A stretch of 64,000 nt of DNA from Corynespora cassiicola. Its lineage: Eukaryota; Ascomycota; Dothideomycetes; Pleosporales; Corynesporascaceae. The notes under the pieces were generated by a model that was not told the DNA's origin, did not search any database, and saw only the letters and a list, made by a program, of their open reading frames with translations. The position numbers were made by a program, and so were the translations under genes. The stretch is taken from positions 992,001-1,056,000 of the forward strand of contig JAEUWY010000008.1 of assembly GCA_022059125.1 (NCBI GenBank). Reading direction: 5' to 3'. Positions 1 through 13,858 of this stretch are shown piece by piece (the stretch's first letter is position 1; each line of letters begins with the position of its first letter).

Positions 1-266
1 GGCTTAGATGATTGCAAGACGATATTATGTTTCTTTTGAGGAGCGGTACTTTGCTGAATGAAATATGTAAGGTTCATAAAGGATTTGCTGATGAAAAACA
101 TTCTCCTAAGACTGGGACTGATGATAAATAACGACAACTTTGACGAAAAGGACCAAGAGCAGAGAGATGAGACGATAAACCACCGATGAGGTCAGTGCAC
201 GGAACGTTCCGAGAGCAACAACACCCCACCACCACCACGTTTCCCCACCATTAGCCGTCAACCCCC
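1..266. other. left edge, no gene seen
   Basis: Upstream region of the Ap4A phosphorylase gene. I see no convincing ORF, TATA box or RNA gene here. Confidence 0.5.
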
Positions 267-1354
267 ATGAAAATGCTCCTAGGACTCTCGGAAGCGCTTC
301 CCAGCCTCGTGGGAGCAAAGTTCAGCTCGGCCAAGGCGACAAAGAGCCTAATCTTCTCGCCGACCGAACTAGCCATCATCCACACCTCCACCGGAATCCC
401 CGTACGCGCCTCCAAACCTTACATCACCACCACCGCACCACACACTCACCACCCCCACAGTTCCAACTCCGCTACTGTCCCTCCTTAGCAAAGAAACCTC
501 AGCCCAAAAAGGAGCCCCCAAACCCAGACCATGGCGGCCCACCACCGAAGAAATTCGACCCCTTCGACAATCCCCCCGCCGACCTGCACATCGCAGACAT
601 CCCCCAGCGCCCCGACCCACCCCCAACCCACCTCCTCGTCCTAAACAAATTCCCCATCATCCCCCAGCACTTCATCCTCGCCACAAAAGCCAACAAGCCG
701 CAGACCCACGCCCTGGAAGCAGACGACTTGGCCGCCGCGCACGCCTGTCTGCGCGCCTGGACCGCCGCGGACCCGCAGCGCAGGTTGTTTGCGTTTTTCA
801 ACTCGGGCGAGTGTTCGGGGGCGAGTCAGCCGCATAGGCATTTGCAGTTTTTGCCCGAGGAGAGTATGCGCGATGGCGATGGCGACGGCGGGGGGTGGTC
901 GTTGTTGCTGGACTTGATCCTCGCGCAGCAAGGACATGGGCTTTCGCTCCCGTTTGCGCACTTTGCGGTTGCGCTTCCTGAGGAACCGTCGGCGGAGCAG
1001 CTGCAGAGTGCGTATGCGAAACTGTATACCGCTGCGGTTGCGGCGTCGGCGGCGGCGGGTGTCCTTCCTGCGTCTGCGACTCCGGCTATGGAGGGGGAGC
1101 TTCCCTTGAGCTATAACCTCGCTCTTACACTTTCTGGCATGGCGATTATCCCGCGGCGCGCTGAGGGGTGCATGTTGCGCCGTAATGATGGGACTGAAGT
1201 CGGGTTCGTGGCGCTGAACGGCACGGTGCTGGGGGGTACGTTGATGGTGAAGGGGCAGGAGGAGTGGGAGTACTTGCGTGGAGGGGAGGGGAGGTTGAAT
1301 AAGGTGTTGGCTGGGATTGGAGTGCCGTGGAAGGGGGAGGGGGCAAGTTTGTAA
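267..1354 (+). CDS. APA2: Ap4A phosphorylase (ATP adenylyltransferase, Apa1/Apa2 type)
   Basis: Two exons, 267-401 and 461-1354 (intron 402-460, GT-AG), encode about 342 aa. The splice joins ...STGIP to FQLRYCPSLAKKP, a typical N-terminal block of this family. The HIT-like catalytic segment is near the middle: NSGECSGASQPHRHLQFLP carries HxHxQ as HRHLQ, whose second His is the expected nucleophile for AMP transfer. The enzyme cleaves diadenosine tetraphosphate with phosphate to ADP and ATP in the cytosol or nucleus. Length is usual for fungal Apa proteins. The start is the first in-frame ATG; a second ATG lies two codons on. It is convergent with CWC22. The family call is firm; APA1 versus APA2 is not resolvable here. 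Confidence 0.88.
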
Positions 1355-1703
1355 GGGATAAGCAAACATGGGTGAGAGCTAGTTTGAAGATGCGCTCTGC
1401 CTTTTTTTGTCCCCGTTGTAGATTACGGATGGTTGAAATCCAGACTTGTAAAGTCGAATCATCACATTCATCATCCAAATATAAATCAATGGTGTTTATC
1501 AATGGTTCTCAGTCACCCAAGTCGTTAGACTCCCCTATCGCTTATCTAGTGATGGCTACTACTCAATTTCCCATGTCCATGTCCGTTCAACCAGCGCTCA
1601 ATCACATACTAATTACAATTATGTTCCACTCATGGCGGAGCCTTTCCCCCAAATTCTCGATTGGCTCATGCACAGAACTAATTTCCCTAATACTTCTTCC
1701 CAT
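1355..1703. other. convergent 3' intergenic region
   Basis: 349 bases between the stop codons of the Ap4A phosphorylase gene (+) and CWC22 (-). It presumably carries the 3' UTRs and poly(A) sites of both genes. No other feature is seen. Confidence 0.5.
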
Positions 1704-4373
1704 TTAAGGGCTCCTTTCTCCCCTTGAAGGCGATGGGGTACTTGAAACTCTTCTCCGTCTCGGTGATAGCAAATTCGACTCTTTCATACGCTTCGGTGGT
1801 GGCGAAGCAGAATCCCTAGGACGACGGGGTGGCGGTGATGCAGAATCCTTAGGACGGCGAGGGGGGGGTGATGCAGAATCCCTAGAACGACGGGGAGGTG
1901 GTGATGGAGAATCCCTAGGACGACGAGGGGGCGGTGATGGAGAATCCCTGGGTCGCTTTGGCGGGGAGTCATCATACTTGCGCCTCGGCGGGCTCCTCGA
2001 CGGGCTAGGCGAATAACGACGTTTCTCAACCGGAGAACGAGACCTCGAACGAGACACAGAAGGGCTCGGACGGTGGCGACGAGGCGGAGGAGAGCGGGAA
2101 CGGCTTGAAGAATACTGGCGCTTTCGTGGAGCAGGGGAGCGCGAGCGGGATACCGAAGCCGACGGACTGCGGCCGCGACGGCGAGGAGCGGGAGAGCGAG
2201 AGCGAGAACGCGAAGGACTGGACGAGTATCTCTTACGGCGAACTGGAGAGCGAGATCGGGATCGTGAGCGCGAATCGTAGGAAGAGTCACGGCCGCGAGT
2301 GCGCCTAGGCGCAGGGGACCTGCTACGAGAGGATGATCGACCCCTCGAACTGGACGAGTAGCGACGCCGCCTGGCCGGAGTGCGTGAGCGTGAGCGTGAG
2401 CGCGAGCGCGAACGTGACGAATATGAAGAATACGATGATGCGCTGTCCGAATCTGAATCGCTCTCTGGTTCGGGGAGTGCCGCAGGCGCAGGAGCACTGT
2501 TCTTGAGCCACTCGCGCATGTTCTCCGTCAGCTTGCCCATGCCAATGGCAGTGAAGAAGTTGATGGCGAAGCGGGTCTTGGTCTGATCGTCTGCATCGGT
2601 AGGGAAGATTCCGGTAAGACTGTCCTGAAGCATAGGGTCGTTCAGTCGCTCAACCACAGCCGATTGGCCAATGTGAGCCAGCAGCTCCTCGAACAAGATC
2701 TTGATAAAGATACGAGAGCTAGATGTGGTGTCGTTCTCGTTAAGCTTGATTGCGTGAAAAACTTGCCAGCTGATGGCATCACTGGCCAAAAGATGGCCAA
2801 AGAATTGAGCAATGATCCGGAGGCGGTTTGTCTCAAAGCGATGGATCGTCTCGTAATAGTTGACGAAGCCGTCCTCGAAAAGGTCGGCCCACATGCGGTT
2901 CAACTTGCAAAATCGCTCACCAATCTGCCCGAAAAATTTCTCATACGTGCGCTGCTGGCTGGCACTCTCCACGATCATAGTAGTGAGTTCCTTCTCCATG
3001 CCATGCGGAAGGTTGATGCGCATGAGCTTGTGGCAACATTCTTCAAAACCGCCACTGCTCTTGATGGTAAGGTAGATGGTACGACGGAGATTGACGAGAT
3101 CGGCGTTGGTCTGGTCCTTGATGTCCTGAGCCTTTTCTTCTTCGTTCTCCTCATCTTCGTCGTCGGAGGCGTCCGTGTATTCGTCACTGCCTTCCTCTTC
3201 ACCCAGAATCTCGGCCTTGATTTTCTGATATTGTGCCTCGTTCTCTTCGTAGTTGGGATCCACTTTGAAGACGTTGAGCATGTCTTCGGTCTTGATTTCA
3301 TCGTCTAGACCGTGGCGATGAGTGTGCTGATCTTCCTCTTCGACAAGGTCCAACTCCTCTTTTACGGCCGGGTTTTCCTTGTACTTTTCTTTCCTGACTT
3401 GAAAGAGAACCTCAATCATGTACTGGGTTCTCTTATCAAGATCTGCCTCGTGAAGAATGTTGCGGAATTGCTCGAAAATGGCGTTGGCGATACCACTATT
3501 CATGTCTTCCAAAAACTGGCCCACCTCCTTCATGATTCCGACTGCGATTTCCACGGAGTCGTCGGTAGGCTTATTTAATAATAGGAGTAGGATCTCTGCA
3601 ACGAGTATCTCATGCACAACCTGGGTGTTCACAAGGTGGGCCAAAAACATGGTGCTGGATACAGCAACGGCCTTATCGTTCCTGCGGAAGCCCTTTCTGA
3701 ATGCCATGATGAGTCGTCGAACCAAAAGATCTCCAACCTGCGGCAACTTAGTGTTGACGATAGCTACGATTGCAGCATAGATGTTTGTGAATGGCAGCGA
3801 CGCCGCTTGAGCCTTCATGATCGCCCGGCAGAAGAGACCGCGCCCGCGGATCAAGTTTTCGGCAAAAAGCTCAGGTACCAGGAATTTGATGTTGCTGACA
3901 TTTGTCTTGTTGATGATACCCTGGATCGACTTCTTCAATGCCTCCCACGCCATTCTCTGAAATTCTGCGCTTTTCTTATCTGTGATCTCGGCTTGCATCG
4001 CGCGCAATCGGGCGGGCGGAATGTAGACACCTCCTGCGCGAGTCTTGCTGTCGTCGACGGCTATCCGGGCTGGAGCCCTGAATGCGTTCTTGAACAGATT
4101 CAATCTCGCATCGTCTTCCGGGAGTTCATCCGCATTCCTATTTCCTCCATCATTTTCTCCCCGGCGGCGCCCGTTCTCCCGGTCGTGGTCGCGTTCGCGG
4201 TCTCGATGCCTGGGACGGTCGTGCTCGCGGTCGTAGTCTCCATCGCGCTCATCCCGCCGTGAGCGCTTAGAGGGCCCAGAGTCATGCGGAGAGCGATCGC
4301 GCTTGCGTGTCGCAGAGTCTGGGACCTCCGGCTCAGGCGACGGAATCCGGACTGCGGACGCGACTTCCGCCAT
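1704..4373 (-). CDS. CWC22: pre-mRNA-splicing factor Cwc22
   Basis: An uninterrupted 889-aa ORF. The N-terminus is basic and Arg/Asp-rich (RDRERDHDREN). The block AGGVYIPPARLRAMQ near residue 120 precedes a MIF4G domain (about 135-330) and an MA3 domain (about 430-545, starting VNLRRTIYLTIKSSGGFEE). This is the Cwc22 architecture. The C-terminal 240 residues are an RS/PR tail with many Arg-Ser dipeptides and a run of PPPRRPRDS repeats. Cwc22 binds eIF4A3 and escorts it into the spliceosome in metazoans; in fungi it acts in the activated NTC-containing spliceosome in the nucleus. The long RS tail resembles the animal form rather than the short budding-yeast one. It is divergent from DPM2 with 338 bp between the starts. 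Confidence 0.93.
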   Translation of the reverse strand: MAEVASAVRIPSPEPEVPDSATRKRDRSPHDSGPSKRSRRDERDGDYDREHDRPRHRDRERDHDRENGRRRGENDGGNRNADELPEDDARLNLFKNAFRAPARIAVDDSKTRAGGVYIPPARLRAMQAEITDKKSAEFQRMAWEALKKSIQGIINKTNVSNIKFLVPELFAENLIRGRGLFCRAIMKAQAASLPFTNIYAAIVAIVNTKLPQVGDLLVRRLIMAFRKGFRRNDKAVAVSSTMFLAHLVNTQVVHEILVAEILLLLLNKPTDDSVEIAVGIMKEVGQFLEDMNSGIANAIFEQFRNILHEADLDKRTQYMIEVLFQVRKEKYKENPAVKEELDLVEEEDQHTHRHGLDDEIKTEDMLNVFKVDPNYEENEAQYQKIKAEILGEEEGSDEYTDASDDEDEENEEEKAQDIKDQTNADLVNLRRTIYLTIKSSGGFEECCHKLMRINLPHGMEKELTTMIVESASQQRTYEKFFGQIGERFCKLNRMWADLFEDGFVNYYETIHRFETNRLRIIAQFFGHLLASDAISWQVFHAIKLNENDTTSSSRIFIKILFEELLAHIGQSAVVERLNDPMLQDSLTGIFPTDADDQTKTRFAINFFTAIGMGKLTENMREWLKNSAPAPAALPEPESDSDSDSASSYSSYSSRSRSRSRSRSRTPARRRRYSSSSRGRSSSRSRSPAPRRTRGRDSSYDSRSRSRSRSPVRRKRYSSSPSRSRSRSPAPRRRGRSPSASVSRSRSPAPRKRQYSSSRSRSPPPRRHRPSPSVSRSRSRSPVEKRRYSPSPSRSPPRRKYDDSPPKRPRDSPSPPPRRPRDSPSPPPRRSRDSASPPPRRPKDSASPPPRRPRDSASPPPKRMKESNLLSPRRRRVSSTPSPSRGERSP
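1795..1959 (-). repeat. five tandem 33-bp units in the CWC22 RS/PR tail
   Basis: Units 1795-1827, 1828-1860, 1861-1893, 1894-1926 and 1927-1959 each contain the word AATCC(C/T)T(A/G)G and keep frame. Each encodes an 11-residue step of the type R-D-S-(P/A)-S-P-P-P-R-R-P. The array is a coding minisatellite, so copy number may vary between strains. Confidence 0.85.
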
Positions 4374-4711
4374 GGTCGCAACTTATCGACGCGTACAGCT
4401 ACTTGGGGAGCGTGCTGAAGCAAAGTCGAGGGGCGAGGGAATCGATCGAAGGTGGCACAGACGACGAAAGGGCGGCGGTATAAATGGCTTTGGGGTTCGC
4501 GCAATCGCCACCAGGGAAAGGCGGGTTTTTGGGTGGTGATGGCGAGGCAGACGTTGAGCTGCGGAAACTTTAGCCCAAGCTCTCGCGGCGGGCCGGCAAT
4601 TTCCCCGAGGCCTTTGGTCTTGGCGTCGGCCAAAACACCAGGTCACCTCTCACGAGCGCATCCAGGAGGTGACATTGCTGACACTCGCTTGACCCTCGCA
4701 ATATATTCAAA
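4374..4711. promoter_or_regulatory. divergent promoter, CWC22 / DPM2
   Basis: 338 bp between the two start codons must hold both promoters. No clear TATA box was found. The ORFs that cross it have no family signal and I treat them as chance. Confidence 0.5.
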
Positions 4712-5110
4712 ATGGTAATCTCACTCCATGTTCTCCATTAAAGGCCTATCACAAAACTGACAATGTGCTAGTTCGACCGTCTCGTAGGCCTCAGCATGCT
4801 GATCGCAGCAACTGCCGTCTTCCTCTACTACACTGTCTGGACACTGTTCATGGTATGCTGCAGCTTTTCCTTGCCCATGTGCAATTCTTGGTAGATTTAT
4901 AACCTAGACTCGAGACTAATTTCTGCCCAGCCCTTTGTCGACGATGGCCATGTTCTCCACTCTCTGTTCCCCCCGCGCGTCTGGGCCATTCGCATCCCCG
5001 TCATTCTCATAATCCTCTTCACCACTGTCGTCGGCAGTTTCCTTTCGGTTGTCATGATACGGAGCAACAGGAAGAAGGCTCTCAAGGCCAAGCAAAAGAA
5101 GGCCACCTAG
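4712..5110 (+). CDS. DPM2: dolichol-phosphate mannosyltransferase regulatory subunit DPM2
   Basis: Three exons, 4712-4714, 4772-4852 and 4931-5110, give 87 aa. Exon 1 codes only the start Met and is followed at once by GTAATC. The protein begins MFDRLVGLSMLIAATAVFLY and has two hydrophobic helices (about residues 5-27 and 45-70), a PF.D.GH.LH.LFPPR loop between them, and a basic Lys/Arg C-terminus of ER-retention type. DPM2 stabilises the catalytic subunit DPM1 in the ER membrane, which makes dolichol-P-mannose for N-glycosylation, O-mannosylation and GPI anchors; in animals it also associates with GPI-GlcNAc transferase. The gene is too split for simple ORF calling but fits the family from end to end. 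Confidence 0.92.
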
Positions 5111-5514
5111 AGCCGCTAGGATAGGGGTTACGCGATCAGTGTCGGGTCGGCGCATTCTGGGGGTACGCGGTATTGGATTGGATGTTTCTACTTGTGCGAG
5201 TATAAACGCAAGATGTATAACAACAGTACGGCTTGAAAAGTGAAACTCGATATGCAATAGTGGCAAGGTGTATACGAGCATTATCAGCAGCGACTTAGTG
5301 AGCTTCTTACTTCCGACTCGGAAAACGTGTTCATACGCGTCGGAATGCACGTTACGGCGAATTTAGGATCTTAAATGGGACTAAGTTGTTTTCATTACAT
5401 CAAGTCATCCATTTGCTCCATGGCTGTACTCATCTAGTCATAACTACAGCTACAATCTTCAGGGGCACCGGCTGCTATTTATTCCACCTGAAAACGTGTA
5501 CATGATCTCTATTG
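5111..5514. other. convergent 3' intergenic region
   Basis: 404 bases between the stop codons of DPM2 (+) and the WD40 gene (-), presumably both 3' UTRs. An antisense ORF over it has no recognisable domain. Confidence 0.5.
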
Positions 5515-8500
5515 TTACATGACGGAGCATGGTTCGTCGTTGGCATTCACAAAGACTGGCTCGTCATCATCATCCCCACCGCCGCCTTCGTGATGGGCAC
5601 GTATACGCGCCGCTATTTCTGTGAAAAGAGCCCTCTACAGAGCATATGGTCAGCTGTGTCAAATGCATATTAGGAGATCGTCCGGTATACTAACCGTCAA
5701 GAACACGTCTTCGCGTCCGCCCCGCCGTTCCATGTCGTTTTGCGAGGTGATTTGATATTGCTGGTGCATACGCTTGCGGCTGCCTAAACCGTTCCGGGCT
5801 ACTTCGACGTCGCTTTCGTCGTCTTCGCTATGAGCGGAACCTGACTCATCATCATTGGGCTCATCGTCAGGCTCAGTTGGAATCGGTGCCCTCCGCCTCC
5901 TCCCGAAGCTCAGGCTAGAAAGTCCTGGGTCGGCAGAGTGGACGCCGATGCCTTTGCGTGCATTGTATTGTTCGTGAGCATCGGGAGAAAAAATCTTAAT
6001 GGTATGATCAATTCCAGAAACAGCCATAGTAGGCTCGTAGGGATGGCCTATAGGTGTTAGTGAGATACTTCCAATCGAACATGCATGGCTTACCTTGCAC
6101 GACGTTGACAACCTCTCCATCGCCTTCTAGGATGTTGACCAGCTGAGATGTCTTCTTATCCCATATGAAGACGTGTCCTGAGTCACTGCCGCTGACCACG
6201 TACTCATCCTGCAACCCGAAGAAGTTGACATCTTTGACAGTCTTGACATTGCAATGGCCTTGGTATACGCGGGTGTGTGGAGCACAGGGCACATCCAATT
6301 CGACTCGCTCCCTGATATTTCGATCAAAGTCGGATCTCCATAGGATACGACCACTGCGGGTGCGGGAAAGTCCTTCGTCGTCCAAGTCATCAGAGTCGTC
6401 ATCAGAGTCGTCCTCGGAGGAATTTAAATCTCCATCGGAGTCATCTTCATCTTCATTATCCTCCTCTTCCACCTCGATTGGGAATGATGGTCCACTGCTT
6501 CGGCGGCGATCTGACTCGGCGGCGGTAGGACGTGAGCTGCTCTCGCCTGTCTGCTCCTCGGCGTGTTCGGTCCATGGCCGGCTCACGAGCTCCGCATTTG
6601 CAATGGGCTCATCTTCCTCTAACGGATCCACGTCTTCTTGACGTGCCCTGAGCGCCTCTTCCTGCGACTTCAAATGCGGGTCGGATGCACCACTCCCTCC
6701 AAAAGCCCGATCCACGGCCGTGAAACGTACGTCTTTCGACGCATTCAACAAGACACCTCTGCCGACCTTTAAAGCCCACCGCGTGATTGCGGCCCTCCGG
6801 TCTTGAACGTCAACTTCGACAGATGTGTCTCCTGAGCTTGGGGCTGAATCACCCGTCAAGTCTGCAAATGGCACCTTGAGAGTGTCAGAAAAAGCAATCA
6901 CTGCGTCTCGCTCGGACGGGAAGAGAATTCTCGTCTCATCATTCTCGAACTTGGGTACATCAACATCGACAATGGGAGTGTCACCGGCCAATCGGAGAAG
7001 ATGAGGTATCAAGATGTCGCCTATGGCGTCGACATCAGCACCAGAGGGTATGGGTAGGCGAGAGCTAGGGCTTGCGCTTGAAAACCCTTCAACGACAGCT
7101 CCGAGCCCACTGTCAAGCCAGAGAAGGATAGCCTTCAGAAAGTCGTAACCGAATTGTTCGTGGCGTGGCAATTCTGGCTCACTCGGTGCAGGTTGTATGG
7201 AGGTAAAGTACCGAGATATGACGGCATCGGCGTTTCCTCCAGTATGAAGTCGGCCGCCTAGTACGCGAGCCAAAGTGCCTGCTGCCTGAACAAAGCGTCG
7301 CGATGCCGCACGACCCTCTCGAAGCTTCTTCTGAACTATAACGTCGACCGGATTAGGATTGACAGGATAGCCCCAGTACCTTGATAGGTCATCCATCTCT
7401 GGCAGAATCGAGGCAGCAAGGCCCAATACTGAGGTGTATCCATTAGTAGCAGAAGCTCCGGCTGCAGCACCTTCTGAGTCAAAAACGCTCAGTAAGATCT
7501 TTGTGGTAGTCATGGCAATGCGATAATGGTCTGTCTGCTCCAGAACAGCGGTTTGATCTTCTGACAGAGGGCTTTCGGGAGGCTCAATGCGGATCTCTTC
7601 ACTCTGACCGTTTCCATAATTGACCCTGAGAGCCAACTCCTCGCCCTCTGGCAAATCTTCAACCGAAGCTTGCGCACTCTGGGTTCGCTGTCGTGAGCTT
7701 GCTCGATCCAAGCCTTCCTGTGACAAGCCGGTAGAGCGCGGTCGCTTGCGCTTGCGGCTCTTATCTTTTACACGACGGCCAGAGTTGGAAGTGGACACCT
7801 TTGAGGTCTTCACTTCTTCAGTAGCATCTGGGCTTCTCAAGATATCAAAGCTATAGATCCAGTCCTGGGACCAGCTCACGATGAGATCGTTTGGATTCGC
7901 GTCACTGATCTTACAGGCGGTAATGTGGCCGTTGTCGGGCCCGCGCATACGTTTCTTGCCGTTGGGGGCAAACTTCTTTACGCACTGGGTGGCCTTGCCC
8001 AGTTCCTCATCTGCAGTATCACTCCAATTACTGGGGCTGGCTAGCTTGGCGCCCCTCTCATGATACTTATCCCTGCCGAGCATGCGTCGGTCGTGAAGGA
8101 AGCAGTGCAAATGGGCACCACCTAGTGCAATATAGTGAGGCTGAGATGGAGAGCATGAGACGGTGTTGAGGTCGAGGCGATAGCGCTTGTAGGAGATGAG
8201 GGGCGGTGGGATATTATCCGAGGCCTCCGGGTTGCTCGCCCAACTCGGGACCATGCTGTCCCTAGGCGGCGGATACGTCTTGGAAGGCTGTCGAATATCC
8301 CACTGTCGCACGTCGCCATCTTCGGAACATGTGAGGAAGTAAAAGGGATTGTCTTCGGTCACGATCCGTTTAACAATGTCACTGTGGCATCGGAATGCCT
8401 TTGCGTTTGTGTCCCCCTCCGTCAGTGTCACGCCGTCCCGCACGCCGTAGTGGCCGATCCGCTGTGGCGGGGGTCTTGATCTGTTGGATGAAGAGCCAAA

Positions 8501-8946
8501 GGCGGAGTGGCCGGAGTGCTCAATGTCAAAGATGCGTACGTCGTCGGTGGCGGAGACGATGGTGCGGTCGTTCGAATAGGGCATAAACTTGACGGAAAAT
8601 ATGTTGTGATGGTGGCCAGTCAAGATGGATGTGGTGAGGTTGAATTGGGAGGTTGAACTCTCGGGGTGATAGCTGTGGATGTTGATGCGGTGGTCGTCGG
8701 AGCCAGAGGCAAGCAGACGGCCAGAAGTGGACCAGCTGTGAGAGAGGTTAGCATCAGTAGGGAGTCTCGTGAGAGACATACATACCAGAGAGCATTGACA
8801 CAGCCGTTGTGGCCCTCGAGCTCGTTGACAATGTCCATGCGGTCAATCCACTGCCTGTCGCCATAGATGCCGCGGATATCGGAGTAGCGCTTACGCTCGT
8901 AGCCAATCTCCCGTTTCAGCAGGCGGTCGTAGACAGTGTACTTCAT
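5515..8946 (-). CDS. WD40 protein of the DCAF6/DCAF8/WDTC1 type (putative CUL4-DDB1 substrate receptor)
   Basis: Four exons on the minus strand, 8946-8786, 8735-6094, 6047-5695 and 5634-5515, encode about 1091 aa. The N-terminus (YDRLLKREIGYERKR) leads into WD repeats; GHNGCVNAL joins across intron 1 to CWSTSGRLLASGSDDHRI. A WDxR box, WDIR, lies at residues 199-202 in the third repeat and is the usual DDB1 contact. Central basic (KDKSRKRKRPRS) and very acidic Asp/Glu/Ser segments separate the N-terminal repeats from the C-terminal ones (HCNVKTVKDVNFFG, SGSDSGHVFIWDKKT). This split propeller is typical of DCAF6/8 and WDTC1. The expected role is to bring substrates to a CUL4-DDB1 ubiquitin ligase; the substrate cannot be guessed. 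The short last exon ends in PVFVNANDEPCSVM. Confidence 0.85.
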
Positions 8947-11659
<2,713 letters not shown>

Positions 11660-12840
11660 GCTAGCCCCGCAAACTGTCTGGCGAGTGCCAAGTGACTGAT
11701 GCTCTTATAGTTCCAGAGCTTACTCGACGTCCTATCTTTACTTTTGCTAGAGAGTTACATACCTTACCCCGACTCAGGACCATCTTGGGCGATGTATGCC
11801 CAGGATGTCTAGATTCTCAGGACCTCCCATCGCAGCAACATAGTACGCATAGTACGATGAGAAAGATAGGGAAAAAAACGGAGCTTTGAAGGACATAATC
11901 GAGACAATTAGGATGAGGAGAAGAGAGGGTTGATTGCTATTATGCATGGTATTGGCGTTTGAAGGTGTGGTCTGGGCAATTGATTCCCCTTGTTTCATTC
12001 ATCTCTGCAACTTCTTTAGCATGGAGTCAGACGGCACGCACTCTTTCCGGAAGAAGTCTGGGAGACGTAATCAAAGTATTGCTCGTCACGATGCCGAGGT
12101 GCCTCTTGCGCTGTGCCTTTCGAAAATCAGCTTAATAAATGCGGGCGAGATGGAGCTAATTCACGTATACGGGACCAGGTCGCCATAGTATGAGTTTGTA
12201 AGCCACTCGCCGTCTCCGACTGACAAATCAGACAAATTCAAATACCTGCCAGACGCGTCCGCCCGCTAGCAACCTCTAGTCCCCTCTCCTGGCTGCTAGT
12301 TCCAAACTCAATTCGTACGCCCCAAATTCCACCTGCTCCCAGCAGACTCCTAGATTCAGTATCTTCTAATGATCCACCCCGCTCAGCCACCTTCCCCCCT
12401 TCAGCTATGCACTCTTATTACCCAACAACCAGGCGCATGCTTACCAAGGCGCCTCCTATCCAGCAGATAGCAGGGCTCTGCGTGCGATGCGAGTGATGTC
12501 GTCCTGTTTGACTGCCCTTGGTGCATGGTGGGCGCTGCGTCGCGCTGTGAGTAAGCTGCAGTCAGATGTAGGGCTGGCGAATCAGGGACATGGGATTAGA
12601 ATGGTGGCGTTGGAGGGGTACTTTGTTGTGATCCGGAGGGGTGATGGCGGGAGAGGGGGATTTGGAATGAGGGGGTATATATTCAGCTGAGAGGAGAGGG
12701 GAAAAGAGCCAATTGAGGCTTTTTGGATCATCTTTTTTCGACCAGAGCATCGCAACGACATTGGTGTTCGAGCGCAAGTGACCGCCACCGATAGCAAACA
12801 CACTGCGCATACAACAAGAGGACAGACAAGAAACGACACC
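11660..12840. other. intergenic region between PHO85 and the catalase-like gene
   Basis: Holds the PHO85 3' UTR and the promoter of the next gene, including TATATATT at 12676-12683, 158 bp before its ATG. I see no further gene. Confidence 0.5.
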
Positions 12841-13858
12841 ATGCCCCTCTCCACCGACAAGCAAGTCCTCGAAACGAGCCAGGGTCTCGTGGACGTCCTT
12901 CGCACCGCCGCTGGACCCCATCCCGGCTTCCGGCCCGGTACGTCTCCCTCCATCCATCCCAAAACCAAGCGATAGAAACACCAAACATCTAACCCTTCCT
13001 CTAGCCCACGCCCGAGGCCACCTCCTCACCGGAACCTTCACCCCCACCCCCGAAGCCTCCACCCTGACCACCGCCCCACACTTCACCAACCCCACCACTC
13101 CCCTCACTCTCCGCTTCAGCTCCTCAACCGGCCTCCCCACCATCCCAGACACAGACCCTCAGGCCAACCCGCGCGGCCTCGGCCTCCGTTTCCACCTCCC
13201 AGACACCCCCTCGGGCCGCCGCGCCCACACCGACATCATCGCCCACTCGACCCGCTACTTCCCGACCCGCACCGGCGCAGACTTCCTCGAGTTCCTGCGC
13301 GCCGCCACGGGGCCCGATGCCGGCACGCTGGTTCCACAGTTCTTGGGGGCTCATCCGGAGACGGCGAGGTTTTTGGGGGAGAAGAGGGAGAGTCCGGTGA
13401 GTTTTGGGACGGAGGCGTATTTTGGGGTTAATGCGTTCAAGTTTGTCGGGGGTGGAGGGAAGGAGACTTTTGTAAGGTATAGGGTTGTTCCGGTGGCGGG
13501 GGTGCAGACATTGGGCGAGGACGAGGTCAAGACGAAGGGAGAGAGTTATTTGTATGACGAGTTGCCGAAGAGGTTGGAGGGGGGGCCGGTGGAGTTTAAG
13601 CTCTTGGTGCAGGTTGCACAAGAGGGGGATGTGACGGATGATGCGACGGTGTTGTGGCCTGAAGAGAGGGAGTTGGTCGAGTTGGGGATGATTAAGGTGG
13701 AGAAGGTGTTGGGGGAGGAGGAGAGTTTGGCGGAGCAGAAGAAGATCATTTTTGATCCTGTGCCGAGGGTGGAGGGGGTTGAGGCGAGCAAGGACCCGTT
13801 GTTGGATGTTAGGGCGAATGTGTATTTGATTTCGGGGAGGCAGAGGAGGGAGGCATGA
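12841..13858 (+). CDS. small heme-catalase-like protein (SrpA-like, catalase-related peroxidase)
   Basis: Exons 12841-12937 and 13005-13858 encode 316 aa. The protein is a catalase-core-only type, much shorter than the 480-750 aa of true catalases. The splice restores FRPAHARGHLLTG, whose His34 matches the distal heme His of catalases. RYFPTRTGADFLEFLRA follows near residue 115. Near the C-terminus DPLLDVRANVY carries R302-x3-Y306, matching the proximal Tyr ligand motif RxxxY. Proteins of this class bind heme and mostly act as peroxidases using organic substrates and H2O2. No signal peptide or PTS1 is seen (it ends RREA), so a cytosolic site is likely. The first exon is AT/GC-balanced while the middle of exon 2 is strongly C-rich on the coding strand. 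Confidence 0.82.

Noticed and set aside
2105..3308. Long ORFs antisense to CWC22
   Set aside because: Shadow frames of the RS- and Glu-rich coding strand.
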